Of a stretch of 64,000 nucleotides of DNA, positions 51,879 to 60,487 are shown piece by piece. This DNA is from DATEJJ01 sp039649115 (GTDB lineage: Bacteria > Actinomycetota > Actinomycetes > Mycobacteriales > Micromonosporaceae), in contig JBBWZQ010000310.1 in the NCBI GenBank assembly GCA_039649115.1, forward strand, positions 62,001 to 126,000, in the 5' to 3' direction. How positions within the stretch are numbered: the stretch's first letter is position 1; the number at the start of each line of letters is the position of its first letter. A program made the position numbers and the translations under genes. Under the pieces are notes generated by a model, which was given only the letters and a program-made list of their open reading frames with translations, made no database searches and was not told the DNA's origin.

Positions 51879-54800
51879 ATGGCCGACCCGTTCGTGCACC
51901 TCCACGTGCACACCGAGTACTCGATGCTCGATGGCGCCGCCCGGCTGAAGGACCTGTTCGCCGAAGCGACCCGGCTAGGCATGCCAGCGCTGGCGATCAC
52001 CGACCACGGCAACATGCACGGCGCCTACGACTTCTACCGACAGGCAGAGGCTTCCGGCATCACCCCGGTCCTCGGCGTCGAGGCGTACGTCGCCCCAGGA
52101 CCACGGCAGCACAAGCAGAAGGTCAAGTGGGGGCGGCCGGAGCAGAAGAGCGACGACGTGTCCGGCGGCGGCGCGATTACCCACATGACCTTGTGGGCGG
52201 CGAACGCCAAGGGCCTGCGTAACCTGTTCCAACTCAACACCCGTGCCTCCGTCGAGGGCACCTACGTGAAGTGGCCCCGGATGGACACGGAACTGATCGC
52301 CGAGCACGCCGCCGGGCTGATGGGCACCACCGGCTGCCCATCCGGCGCGGTGCAGACCCGGCTACGGCTGGGCCAGTTCGACGAGGCGGTGGCCACCGCC
52401 TCGTCCTACCGGGACATCTTCGGCCGGGACAACTACTTCCTGGAACTGATGGACCACGGCCTGCCCCTGGAGAGGCGGGTCCGCGGCGACCTGCTGGCCC
52501 TGGGAAAGAAACTCGGCCTGCCGCCGGTGGTCACCAACGACGCGCACTACACCCACGATGCCCAGGCCGCCGCCCACGACGTGATGCTGTGCATCCAGAC
52601 CGGCGCCCAGCTTGACGACGCCGATCGGTTCCGGTTCGACGGGGCCGGCTACTTCCTCAAGTCCGCCGAGGCAATGCGCGCGGTGGACGGCTCCGACGTG
52701 TGGGCGCAGGGCTGCCGAAACACCCTGCTGGTAGCCGACAAGGTCGACCCCACCGGCATGTTCGCCTCCCGCAACCTCATGCCCCGCTTCCCAGTCCCGC
52801 ACGGGCACACCGAGGAGTCCTGGCTGCGGACTCAGGTCCGCGCCGGACTGACCCGCCGTTTCCCCAACGGCGTCCCCGAAGGTCACGCGACCCAGGCCGA
52901 GTACGAGATCGACATGATCGCGAAGATGGGCTTCCCGTCCTACTTCCTGGTCGTGGCCGACATCGTCGGCTGGGCGCAGGCACACGGCATCGCCGTCGGC
53001 CCCGGCCGTGGCTCTGCGGCCGGCTCGCTGGTCGCCTACGCGCTGGGGATCACCGGCCTGGACCCGATCCTGCACGGGCTGATCTTCGAGCGGTTCCTCA
53101 ATCCCGACCGGGTCTCGATGCCCGACATCGACATCGACTTCGACGAGCGCCGCCGCGGTGAGGTCATCCGCTACGCCACGCAGCGTTGGGGCGAGGACCG
53201 GGTCGCGCAGATCGTCACCTTCGGCACCATCAAGGCCAAGGCCGCGATCAAGGACGCGGCCCGGGTGCTCGGCTATCCGTACGCGGTCGGTGACCGCATC
53301 ACCAAGGCGATGCCCCCGCCGGCCGCCGGCGGCCGGGAGATCAGCCTGGCCGGCGTGTTCGACCCGGCCCACCCGCTGCACGAGAAGGCCGCCGCCGTTC
53401 GCGAGCTGTACGCCAGCGACCGGGAGGTCGCCAAGGTCATCGATACCGCCCGTGGCATCGAGGGCTTGATCCGCCAGACCGGAGTGCACCCCGCAGGGGT
53501 GCTGATGTCCGGGGAGCCGATCGTCGACCACCTTCCGCTGACCCGCCGAGACACCGACGGGGCGATGATCACCCAGTTCGACTACCCGACGTGCGAAACG
53601 CTCGGGCTGCTGAAGATGGACTTCCTTGGGCTGCGCAACCTGACGATCATCGACGACGCGCTGCGCAACATCGCCGCCAACCGGCATACCACCGTGGACC
53701 TGGCGGGCATCGCGCTGGATGACGCGCGCACGTACCGGCTGCTGGCCGGCGCCGAGACCATCGGGGTGTTCCAGCTCGACAGTAGGGGCACCCGGGACCT
53801 GCTGCGGGCCATGGCCCCGGACACCTTCGAGGACATTTCCGCGACCATCGCCCTATACCGGCCGGGCCCGATCGGCACCGGCGCGCACATGAACTACGCG
53901 CGCCGCAAGACCGGCCGCCAGGAGATCACCCCGATCCACTCCGAACTCGCGGAACCCCTCGCGGAGATCCTCGGCCCCACCTACGGGCTTGTTGTCTACC
54001 AGGAGCAGGTGCAGCGCGTCGCGCAGAAGCTGGCCGGCTACTCGCTCGGCCAGGCCGACCTACTGCGCCGCGCGATGGGTAAGAAGAAGCCCGAGGTACT
54101 GGCCACGGAGTTCGTGCCGTTCCGCGACGGCATGCGCGCCAACGGCTACTCCGACGAGGCGACCCAGTCCATCTGGGACACGCTGCTGCCGTTCGCCGAC
54201 TACGCCTTCAACCGAGCCCACAGCGCCGCCTACGGGATGATCTCCTACTGGACGGCGTACCTGAAGGCCAACTACCCCGCCGAGTACATGGCCGCCCTGC
54301 TGACCTCGGTCGGTGACGACAAGGACAAGATGGCCCTGTACCTGGCGGAGTGCCGGCGGATGGGCATCCGGGTGCTGCCGCCCGACGTCAGCGAGTCCAC
54401 CGGCCCATTCACCCCGGTCGGCGACGACATCCGCTTCGGCCTGGCTGCGGTGCGCAATGTCGGGACCAACGTCGTCGCCGCGATCGTGAGATGCCGCCCG
54501 ACCAAGGGCACGTACACCGACTTCTACGACTTCCTGGCCAAGGCCGACCCGGTCGCTTGCAACAAGAAGACCATCGAGTCGCTAATCAAAGCCGGGGCCT
54601 TCGACACGATGGGACACCCCCGCAAGAGCCTGCTCGCGGTGCACGCCGAGGCGGTCGACGCCGCCGCCGCCGTCAAGCGCAACGAGGCCGCCGGCCAGTT
54701 CGACCTGTTCGGCGCCACCTTCGGCGACGCCGGCGCCGCCACTATGGCCATGCCACCCATCGGCGACACAGAGTGGGACAAGCGCCAGAAGCTCGGCTTC

Positions 54801-55517
54801 GAGCGGGAGATGCTCGGCCTGTACGTCTCCGACCACCCGCTGCGCGGCATCGAGGCCAGCCTGGAGGCCGCCGCCTCCACCACCGTCGCCGCGCTGATCG
54901 GCGACGACGAACTGGCCGACGGGCAGCTCGTCACCATCGCCGGCATCCTCACCGGCCTGCAACCGCGGGTCACCGGCAAGGGCAAGCACTGGGCCTCGGC
55001 GATCCTGGAAGACCTCAGCGGGGGCGTCGAGGTCCTGTTCTTCCCCGCCACCTTCGAGTTGGTCGGCCAGTACCTCGCTGAGGACGCCCTCGTGGTGGTC
55101 AAGGGTCGGGTCAACCGTCGCGACGACACGATCGCCGTCGTCGCCATGGACCTGTGCCTGCCCGACCTGACCGTGGCGCCGCCCCGCGTCACGCTGACCA
55201 TCCCGGTGCAGCGGTGCACACAGGAACTGGTCGACGCGCTGAAGGACGCCTTGTTGTCGCATCCCGGAACGGCCGAGATCCGCGTTCGGCTGATCACCCC
55301 GACCGGCGGCAGCCTGTGGCGCCTCGGCGTACGAGCCGCCGCCACCCCCAGCCTCGAACGGGTGCTGAAGACCGTCGTGGGGGCGAGCAACGTGCAAATG
55401 CCGTCACCATCCCAGCCAGCCCCCAGAGGGCCCCAAACCCCAGCGCGGCGGCCGGCGCGCGGCCGGCACGACCGGCCCGTCGGCGCCCGCGAGCCCGCGC
55501 GATCGGCAGGCCGATGA
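51879..55517 (+). CDS. dnaE: DNA polymerase III alpha subunit, DnaE1 type
   Basis: A 1212-residue replicative-type C-family polymerase. ATG 51879 has AGGAG six bases upstream. The PHP domain starts HLHVHTEYSMLDGA and has ITDHGNMHG. The catalytic centre includes GPGRGSAAGSLVAYA and PDIDIDFDERRRGE. Finger and beta-binding regions follow (AFNRAHSAAYGMISYWTAY), then the OB fold (LVTIAGILTGLQPRV). The C-terminus ends in a Pro/Arg-rich tail instead of a clear tau-binding domain. The polymerase could copy the element during plasmid replication. Divergence from the mutasome DnaE2 in this window is clear. No other replisome gene was seen. Confidence 0.93.
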   Translation: MADPFVHLHVHTEYSMLDGAARLKDLFAEATRLGMPALAITDHGNMHGAYDFYRQAEASGITPVLGVEAYVAPGPRQHKQKVKWGRPEQKSDDVSGGGAITHMTLWAANAKGLRNLFQLNTRASVEGTYVKWPRMDTELIAEHAAGLMGTTGCPSGAVQTRLRLGQFDEAVATASSYRDIFGRDNYFLELMDHGLPLERRVRGDLLALGKKLGLPPVVTNDAHYTHDAQAAAHDVMLCIQTGAQLDDADRFRFDGAGYFLKSAEAMRAVDGSDVWAQGCRNTLLVADKVDPTGMFASRNLMPRFPVPHGHTEESWLRTQVRAGLTRRFPNGVPEGHATQAEYEIDMIAKMGFPSYFLVVADIVGWAQAHGIAVGPGRGSAAGSLVAYALGITGLDPILHGLIFERFLNPDRVSMPDIDIDFDERRRGEVIRYATQRWGEDRVAQIVTFGTIKAKAAIKDAARVLGYPYAVGDRITKAMPPPAAGGREISLAGVFDPAHPLHEKAAAVRELYASDREVAKVIDTARGIEGLIRQTGVHPAGVLMSGEPIVDHLPLTRRDTDGAMITQFDYPTCETLGLLKMDFLGLRNLTIIDDALRNIAANRHTTVDLAGIALDDARTYRLLAGAETIGVFQLDSRGTRDLLRAMAPDTFEDISATIALYRPGPIGTGAHMNYARRKTGRQEITPIHSELAEPLAEILGPTYGLVVYQEQVQRVAQKLAGYSLGQADLLRRAMGKKKPEVLATEFVPFRDGMRANGYSDEATQSIWDTLLPFADYAFNRAHSAAYGMISYWTAYLKANYPAEYMAALLTSVGDDKDKMALYLAECRRMGIRVLPPDVSESTGPFTPVGDDIRFGLAAVRNVGTNVVAAIVRCRPTKGTYTDFYDFLAKADPVACNKKTIESLIKAGAFDTMGHPRKSLLAVHAEAVDAAAAVKRNEAAGQFDLFGATFGDAGAATMAMPPIGDTEWDKRQKLGFEREMLGLYVSDHPLRGIEASLEAAASTTVAALIGDDELADGQLVTIAGILTGLQPRVTGKGKHWASAILEDLSGGVEVLFFPATFELVGQYLAEDALVVVKGRVNRRDDTIAVVAMDLCLPDLTVAPPRVTLTIPVQRCTQELVDALKDALLSHPGTAEIRVRLITPTGGSLWRLGVRAAATPSLERVLKTVVGASNVQMPSPSQPAPRGPQTPARRPARGRHDRPVGAREPARSAGR

Positions 55518-55923
55518 CCGCCGCCGCCGTCAGACTCGTCGACTTCTAGGCCCGCCGGCAGGCTCTCCTGACAGGGGGCACTGCGCGCCGTTGAACTCCG
55601 GCTTTTTGAGCTTCGTCGTCTGGCTCAGGCTCACCGGGAGCTGCCTACCGTAAGGCCACCCGGGGTACATGAATCCCGCGGTTGGTTGCGGCAGCGGGGA
55701 GCGTGGCCGTCGTTCCGCCACAGGTCAGTCAGGGTGGGCTGAATTCCAGAGTGTCTCGCCGAATTTGTTGTACGGCGTGTCGAGTGTCCCTGGCGTTCCC
55801 GGCCCGTACCGTCATGCCCGGCACTTCGTCATTGCGACGTTGATCGTGTTTCTTCTGCGGGCTCGCGCTCCTCCGGCGCTACCGCGGTGTCCCGGAGGTT
55901 TCCGGGCCCAGAGGGAGATCACG
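55518..55923. other. 406-bp region after the polymerase gene, no supported gene
   Basis: No coding frame convinces. A CCCGGA/TCCGGG hairpin lies near 55891-55906, just before the ribosome site of the next gene, and might hide or shape it. An A+T-richer patch near 55755-55775 (GAATTTGTTGTAC) may be a promoter for that gene. Confidence 0.35.
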
Positions 55924-56133
55924 ATGACCGAAGTAGAGCAGGTGCCAGGACCGGAACCACCGAGCCGCGCTAAGTCTGCTGCCCAGGCGTGGCGAGTGGT
56001 GGGCTCCACGCTGGAGATGGCCGCGCTGGTCGCGGCGTATCAACAGCACGAGGGCCTTGCCATGGTGGCGAAGGCCCTCGCAGTACTGGGACAGTCCGCG
56101 GCGGCTTGGTTAGGCCCCAGACTCAGCCGTTGA
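55924..56133 (+). CDS. small helical protein
   Basis: A 69-residue protein from ATG 55924, with GAGGGAGA upstream. A disordered N-terminus (MTEVEQVPGPEPPSR) precedes two helices (AWRVVGSTLEMAALVAAYQ and LAMVAKALAVLGQSAAAWLG). It is followed at once by a strong terminator, so it forms its own transcript. Similar small helical proteins lie at 26731 and 60218. Function unknown. Confidence 0.65.
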   Translation: MTEVEQVPGPEPPSRAKSAAQAWRVVGSTLEMAALVAAYQQHEGLAMVAKALAVLGQSAAAWLGPRLSR

Positions 56134-56145
56134 CGGTCCCGCCCG

Positions 56146-56180
56146 CCGGGGTAGGAGCGTCGCTTCTACCCCGGTTTCTT
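56146..56180 (+). terminator. strong rho-independent-type terminator
   Basis: A stem of 13 pairs, CCGGGGTAG-GAGC and GCTT-CTACCCCGG (one G-T pair), with a three-base loop GTC at 56159-56161, followed by TTTCTT. It lies 12 bases after the stop of the small gene at 55924. Confidence 0.88.
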
Positions 56181-56229
56181 GTCTCACGGTGAGACGGCAA
56201 CCCGCGGGTTTGGTGTTTCACCGTGAGAC
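56181..56229. promoter_or_regulatory. parS-like double dyad with a central palindrome
   Basis: Site 1 is GTCTCAC-G-GTGAGAC (56181-56195), a perfect dyad. Site 2 is GTTTCAC-C-GTGAGAC (56215-56229), with one mismatch. Between them lies AACCCGCGGGTT (56199-56210), a perfect palindrome centred almost exactly between the two. The sites resemble ParB-binding GTTTCAC-GTGAAAC sequences with one extra central base. They may form a partition or replication control site. No parA/parB is visible in the window. Confidence 0.5.
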
Positions 56230-56623
56230 GCACGGTACGTCGGTTGGCCGGCGAAGTGTGGGACGACCGGCAACTTTGGCCTTTCGCGTGTTGACTGGCC
56301 ACGGGCGCGACGGTACCTGGTCGGCCTGGGGTTGCGCGGGGGGCCATCTGCGTGGCTGGAGGGTTCGGGGCCGAGTGTGGCCGACGCGGGGAGTCCGGCG
56401 CCGCCGGCTGTCAACGTCGGAGGCGTCAAGGCCCAGCTGGGCCAGCTCGATGACGGTCCAGCCGCCGTCGCGGGCCCGGTTGTAGGCGTCGGCATAGGCG
56501 GAGTTGGCCTTGTCCAGCGCGTCGGCGAGTTGGTCGCGCTCGTGGAGTGCGGTGGCGGCTACGCCGACCAGGTTGGTACATCTGCCGGGCGATGGTGATC
56601 TTCTCTGGGCGCCGATGCGTCAT
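56218..56623 (-). pseudogene. small hypothetical gene broken by a frameshift
   Basis: From ATG 56623 the frame reads MTHRRPEKITIARQMY, then loses sense. Shifting by two missing bases at about 56575-56578 restores TNLVGVAATALHERDQLADA, NSAYADAYNRARDGGWT and ELAQLGLDASDV, with a stop at 56218-56220. Both halves look coding, so the gene carries a two-base deletion (or a sequencing error). It overlaps the parS-like site at its end. Function unknown. Confidence 0.5.
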
Positions 56624-57037
56624 TCGGTGCCTGCCGATGGTTCGCGGAGCGGGACCCCACCCAACAGACCGCTCAGGTGCCGAAAAGCTCTGCTCAAGGA
56701 ATTAAGGGTCCGCCGCCTGACTCTTTTGCCCGGAGCGGACGGCGGACCCGACTGACACAGTTTCCCGCGTCTGCAAGTTAGGGACATTGCCTGGCGGTCA
56801 CGTGAACTCAGCCGTGAACCAAAGTGACAGCAATCACAAAGTGGCAGTGATGCCGATCACAGCCGAGCAGGGTGTCAAGGTCTCCTAACCAAGGCATGCA
56901 GTGAAGTGCATCACGGGTCGCCTGAGGGTGGTTGAGACATCGGCGACAGCGGAGGACGATACATCGCAACAACTACATCCGGTTACGCCCATCCATGCCC
57001 GGAGCGGGGCTGACCAAGACTGACACAGGAGTACCCC
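56624..57037. other. 414-bp region before the first sigma operon
   Basis: No gene is supported. A long-loop hairpin, GGGTCCGCCG (56706-56715) and CGGCGGACCC (56740-56749), may be a terminator. The part 56800-56900 is rich in GTGA/TCAC words (GTGACAGCAATCACAAAG, GATGCCGATCACAG) and is A+T-richer, so it probably contains the promoter and operator for the gene at 57038. Confidence 0.4.
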
Positions 57038-57340
57038 TTGAGTGAGCTCACTGCGGGTGAGCGCAGCTGTGCCTGCGCACAATATTCCCGCGTACTGAAG
57101 CGTCGGACCATCAGCGGCGTGACGATGGCGGCCACGGTCGGCCTCCAGGAGGTTCCCTGGGAGTCGATCGGCGGATCCGCGCATTTGGTTGACCCCGCCC
57201 TACACGGCGGGACGATCGTCGTCGGTCTGATCTTCGGCATCGACGTGCTGATCGGCGTCGGGGTCCGCGTTAAGGCGTGGATGAAGGACCGAGTTGTTGT
57301 GGTTCACCTCAGCCCCCGGCATCGTCCGGACGACGAGTGA
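57038..57340 (+). CDS. small membrane protein coupled to a sigma factor
   Basis: A 100-residue protein from TTG 57038, preceded by AGGAG at six bases. A soluble N-terminal half is followed by one clear membrane helix (GTIVVGLIFGIDVLIGVGV) and a basic cytosolic tail (RVKAWMKDRVVVVHL). Its stop overlaps the sigma gene start as GTGA. It has no zinc-anti-sigma HxxxCxxC motif, so a classic ZAS anti-sigma is not supported. A regulatory or sensor partner of the sigma factor is inferred from coupling alone. Confidence 0.65.
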   Translation: MSELTAGERSCACAQYSRVLKRRTISGVTMAATVGLQEVPWESIGGSAHLVDPALHGGTIVVGLIFGIDVLIGVGVRVKAWMKDRVVVVHLSPRHRPDDE

Positions 57341-57957
57341 CCTCTTCAAACACATCATCGGAGAGCCCTATCGGACCCACTCGGTCGATTCCGGACGGTG
57401 CGAGGGCTCCAACCGGCCAGGAGGCTGTCCACCCCGATTCCTCTGGTCGAGGCTCTGCTGGCGAGCATGAGTTCGATGCGTTCTTCAAAGGTAACTACGC
57501 GTTCGTCCTTAAGTTCTTGGTGCTGATAGGTGCGTCATGGGCGGAGGCAGAGGACGCCGCGCAAGAGGCGATGCTGGCGGTCTTGCAAGCCTGGCCAAAG
57601 ATCACCAACCATCGCCAATGGCTCCTTGTTGCCGCGCGACGGCGCCTTGTACGTTCCCAGCAGAGGTCACGCAGGCAAATCCCTCTCATCGCTGAAGGCG
57701 GATGGCTATCCGAGTTGGAAGGGGGCCCGGTACCCGAGGCGGCCGTCACGGAGCAGGCGGTCGACCAGGACCTACTGCGACTGGTCGCCGATCTGCCCCC
57801 ACGCCAGCGGCAGATCATTGCTCTGGTGGCTGACGGCTACTCCCAAGCAGAGGTGGCCGAGGCCCTGGGGCTGACGCCGTCTGCAGTCCGGGCAAACCTC
57901 TACAAGGCCCGCCGAAATCTCAAGGGCCCCGTCAACACAACACGTTTGGGCCGGTGA
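57337..57957 (+). CDS. ECF-type RNA polymerase sigma factor
   Basis: A 206-residue protein from GTG 57337 (an upstream in-frame ATG at 57277 lies inside the membrane gene). Region 2 reads FDAFFKGNYAFVLKFL, then AEDAAQEAMLAVLQAWPKI and WLLVAARRRLVRSQQ. Region 4 reads LPPRQRQIIALVADGYSQAE, then TPSAVRANLYKARRNL. The N-terminus is a disordered Ser/Pro-rich extension. It directs RNA polymerase to a private regulon, possibly other promoters on this element. It is co-translated with the small membrane protein. Confidence 0.9.
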   Translation: MTSSNTSSESPIGPTRSIPDGARAPTGQEAVHPDSSGRGSAGEHEFDAFFKGNYAFVLKFLVLIGASWAEAEDAAQEAMLAVLQAWPKITNHRQWLLVAARRRLVRSQQRSRRQIPLIAEGGWLSELEGGPVPEAAVTEQAVDQDLLRLVADLPPRQRQIIALVADGYSQAEVAEALGLTPSAVRANLYKARRNLKGPVNTTRLGR

Positions 57958-58054
57958 CACTCTCGCTGTCACCCGCCTGGACCGGCTCGGCCGGTCCGTG
58001 GTCCTCTGTGCAGCGTCCCGGCCGCCCAGCCCTGGGGCTTGCCTGAGCCCCTGG

Positions 58055-59986
58055 TTATGGCCGCAGGTCGACAAGCTTTGGCTCATCCCACCTGAAGGTC
58101 GCCGCGCAGGAGCGGTCGTCGTTGCGGCGGGCGGTGACGGTGACCTTCTGTAGGTCGGCGGGAATGGGCATGTCCAGGGTGGAGACCGAGGTGCCGGAGA
58201 GGGTCCCTTCGGTGGGGGCGCCGTCGTCGACGCGAATGGTCCAGTCGATGCGGGCACCTTCGCAGCCCGGCTGTATCCAGCCCTGCGAGCTCTGTGTCTT
58301 TAGCGTGCCGCGCAGCCGCTCCGGCGTCACGCTGCGCCTGGTTTCCTTGCGGCGGAAGGTGGAGCTGATCTGTCCGCCGACGGGGATGGTCCATTCGAAG
58401 TTGTCGAGATATGCGCACGCGTACGTGCTGCAGCCGTCGAGTCGCTGGTACACCTCCGGTTTGTCGCCGCTGTCATGCACGAGGAACTCCGATTCGTCAA
58501 AGCTGTACAGGATGCCGCCGCCCCCCAGGACTACTATCGCGACCGCGAGGGTGACTGCGAGGCGGCGCCAGATCGTGTTCCAGCCCCTGGTGCTGGATCG
58601 CCCACTCGAGCCGGGCGGCCAGTCCACCGGGGTTCCTTCGCATTGCCGGGCCCCTGGTGCTATCGCCACGGCGGTCACGGTGGTGGGCGCGTTGCTGATG
58701 GCGGAGGTGATGCGGTGGAACTCTGCGCTGAACGGGTTGAGGTCACGGTCACGTTGCTGCTCCGCGAGCTCCTGCAGCCTCCGTAGGTTGACCGGGTCGG
58801 TGTCCAAAACGTCGCCGATCGCGGCCGTGATGGCTGTTCCCGGCAGGGGTCGTGCGGTGAGTGCCCGCTCGACCATCTCAACGTTGATGTTGGCGGTGCC
58901 AGCGATGTGGTGAACGTTGCTGCCGCGCAGCTCCGCATGCACCGCGAGGTAGATGGCCAGCGCCCGGTGCGCGGGTGGCGCAGTTGCGGCGATCTCCCGG
59001 CGCGCGCGCACCACGACTGAGGGCAGCAACCTGGCTGCGGTGACCTCGGCTGAAGCCGCAGCGATGAGGTTCGCCGAGGGGGATGTCGTGGCGCCGGCCG
59101 CTTCGGTTGTACCCAGTTCCAGCTCGGCTGCCAGCCGGGCCAGCTGTTCACGCAGGGAATCCACCTGGGTCTCGGCCTCGGCGGCGACATCGCGGTCCCG
59201 GGCCCGGTCACGTTCGGTGGAGGTGAGGCGTTCGCGTAACTCGTCGGCGACCGCGTGGGACGCGGAGGCCAGAGCTTCGGCGCTGGCCCGTTCGGTGGTC
59301 TCCGCGACGAGCCTTTGCGCGAGGGCCGCCCGGGCGTGCTCGGCATCGGCGGCTGCCCGCAGCGCCGCGGCCGCCTGGGCCTGAACCTCCTGCACCTGAA
59401 CCTGAGCGTCTCGCAGCTGTTCAGCGGCCTCGGCGGCGGGATCCGGCGCCGCGTTGACCAGCGCGGCGATCTCGTCATCGCCTGCCGGGTCGACGGGCAA
59501 GTTGGGCGGCGGGTGACCGAGCGCCGCCGTCCAGAACCGCGCTGCGCCGGCCACCACGTCGCCCGGATGTTCGTCAGGGTGGGCGCAGTGCCGGGCGATC
59601 AACTCCGCCAGCCACCACTCCGGGCCACTGACCCGGTCCCCGCCCAGGTGCTTGTTGAGCACCTTTTGGGTCACCCGACCGGCGAGGCGGGGTTCCACGC
59701 CTGCGATGTGGTCGATGAACGCGCGCCGTGTGCCGAACCGCGACAGGATGCGTCCCTCAAGCCAGACCACCAGGGCCAGCAGGGGTCGGGGCAGTTCCTC
59801 CAGCTTGCGTACCTGCTGCTCAACGCTGGCGCGTTTCCCACCGCGAAGCGACGCCAGCCAGCCGGGCTCGCGCCGAGTCCGGATGAAGATCTGGACGTTG
59901 CTTGCCCTGCCAGGTCCGGTGCGTCGTCGAGGCACGCCGTGACCTGGATTGTCGCCACCGCCCGATGCAAAGTCCCGGTCCGGCAT
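58055..59986 (-). CDS. membrane-anchored coiled-coil protein with HTH-like N-terminus
   Basis: A 643-residue protein; ATG 59986 after GGATGGGGGGG is preferred to an upstream start at 60082. The N-terminal 170 residues are helical and look like a degenerate XRE/HTH domain (RRAFIDHIAGVEPRLAGRV, EWWLAELIARHCAHP). A long Ala/Arg/Glu coiled coil spans about residues 185-300. A second small helical domain (ANINVEMVERALTARPLPG) is followed by one transmembrane helix (LAVTLAVAIVVLGGGGILY) near residue 480. The last 140 residues are a predicted extracytoplasmic beta domain with a few Cys. The design suggests a transmembrane signal protein with cytosolic DNA- or protein-binding part. Function unknown. 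Confidence 0.75.
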   Translation of the reverse strand: MPDRDFASGGGDNPGHGVPRRRTGPGRASNVQIFIRTRREPGWLASLRGGKRASVEQQVRKLEELPRPLLALVVWLEGRILSRFGTRRAFIDHIAGVEPRLAGRVTQKVLNKHLGGDRVSGPEWWLAELIARHCAHPDEHPGDVVAGAARFWTAALGHPPPNLPVDPAGDDEIAALVNAAPDPAAEAAEQLRDAQVQVQEVQAQAAAALRAAADAEHARAALAQRLVAETTERASAEALASASHAVADELRERLTSTERDRARDRDVAAEAETQVDSLREQLARLAAELELGTTEAAGATTSPSANLIAAASAEVTAARLLPSVVVRARREIAATAPPAHRALAIYLAVHAELRGSNVHHIAGTANINVEMVERALTARPLPGTAITAAIGDVLDTDPVNLRRLQELAEQQRDRDLNPFSAEFHRITSAISNAPTTVTAVAIAPGARQCEGTPVDWPPGSSGRSSTRGWNTIWRRLAVTLAVAIVVLGGGGILYSFDESEFLVHDSGDKPEVYQRLDGCSTYACAYLDNFEWTIPVGGQISSTFRRKETRRSVTPERLRGTLKTQSSQGWIQPGCEGARIDWTIRVDDGAPTEGTLSGTSVSTLDMPIPADLQKVTVTARRNDDRSCAATFRWDEPKLVDLRP

Positions 59987-60109
59987 CGCCCCCCCATCCT
60001 GGATACCCACCGGTGTGGAACAACCGTCCAATGTCGCCGATCGTCGCGACCTGGATTGTCCCCGATTAGTCACGCTGGTCAAGGGACGCTCGAGGGTGTG
60101 TCAATGAGG

Positions 60110-60128
60110 GGGCCCGCCCAGCGGGCCC
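60110..60128. repeat. perfect 8-bp stem, 3-base loop
   Basis: GGGCCCGC (60110-60117), loop CCA, GCGGGCCC (60121-60128). It lies in the divergent region between the coiled-coil gene and the small gene at 60218. It may be a regulator site or an mRNA leader structure. No T-run follows. Confidence 0.5.
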
Positions 60129-60217
60129 GCAGGTAAGCCCCCGCGCCGGATGTGGTCGCACACGAAAACCGACGCGAGGGCCCGCATCCCTTCTCACCGA
60201 AAGGACCTACCACCAGC

Positions 60218-60487
60218 ATGCTCGAAGACCTACGGGCATGGGTAGCACTCGCCGCCGCCGGCGCGCAGTTCATTATGCGTACCACCGCCGGAACGGTTGC
60301 CTTGCTGTCCCGAGATCCGCAACGGCGCGCCAACGCCCGCGCCCTCCTCGGAGCGCTCGACGGCCAGCCCGACAGCGGCTCTGGAAGCGGTCAGCCCAGC
60401 GGCCAAATCCGCGAGAACACCCAAGATGGCGACCAGCCGGCTAGAACCAACAACCCTGCCGAGGCAGACGACTGCGGACAGGTGTAA
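60218..60487 (+). CDS. small helical protein
   Basis: An 89-residue protein from ATG 60218; AAGGA lies about 13 bases upstream, rather far. The N-terminus is an amphipathic or membrane-binding helix (MLEDLRAWVALAAAGAQF, then TAGTVALLSRDP), followed by an Arg-rich helix. The second half is disordered, with Gly/Ser/Gln repeats and a few acidic residues. It is divergent from the coiled-coil protein gene and followed by a strong hairpin. Function unknown. Confidence 0.6.
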   Translation: MLEDLRAWVALAAAGAQFIMRTTAGTVALLSRDPQRRANARALLGALDGQPDSGSGSGQPSGQIRENTQDGDQPARTNNPAEADDCGQV

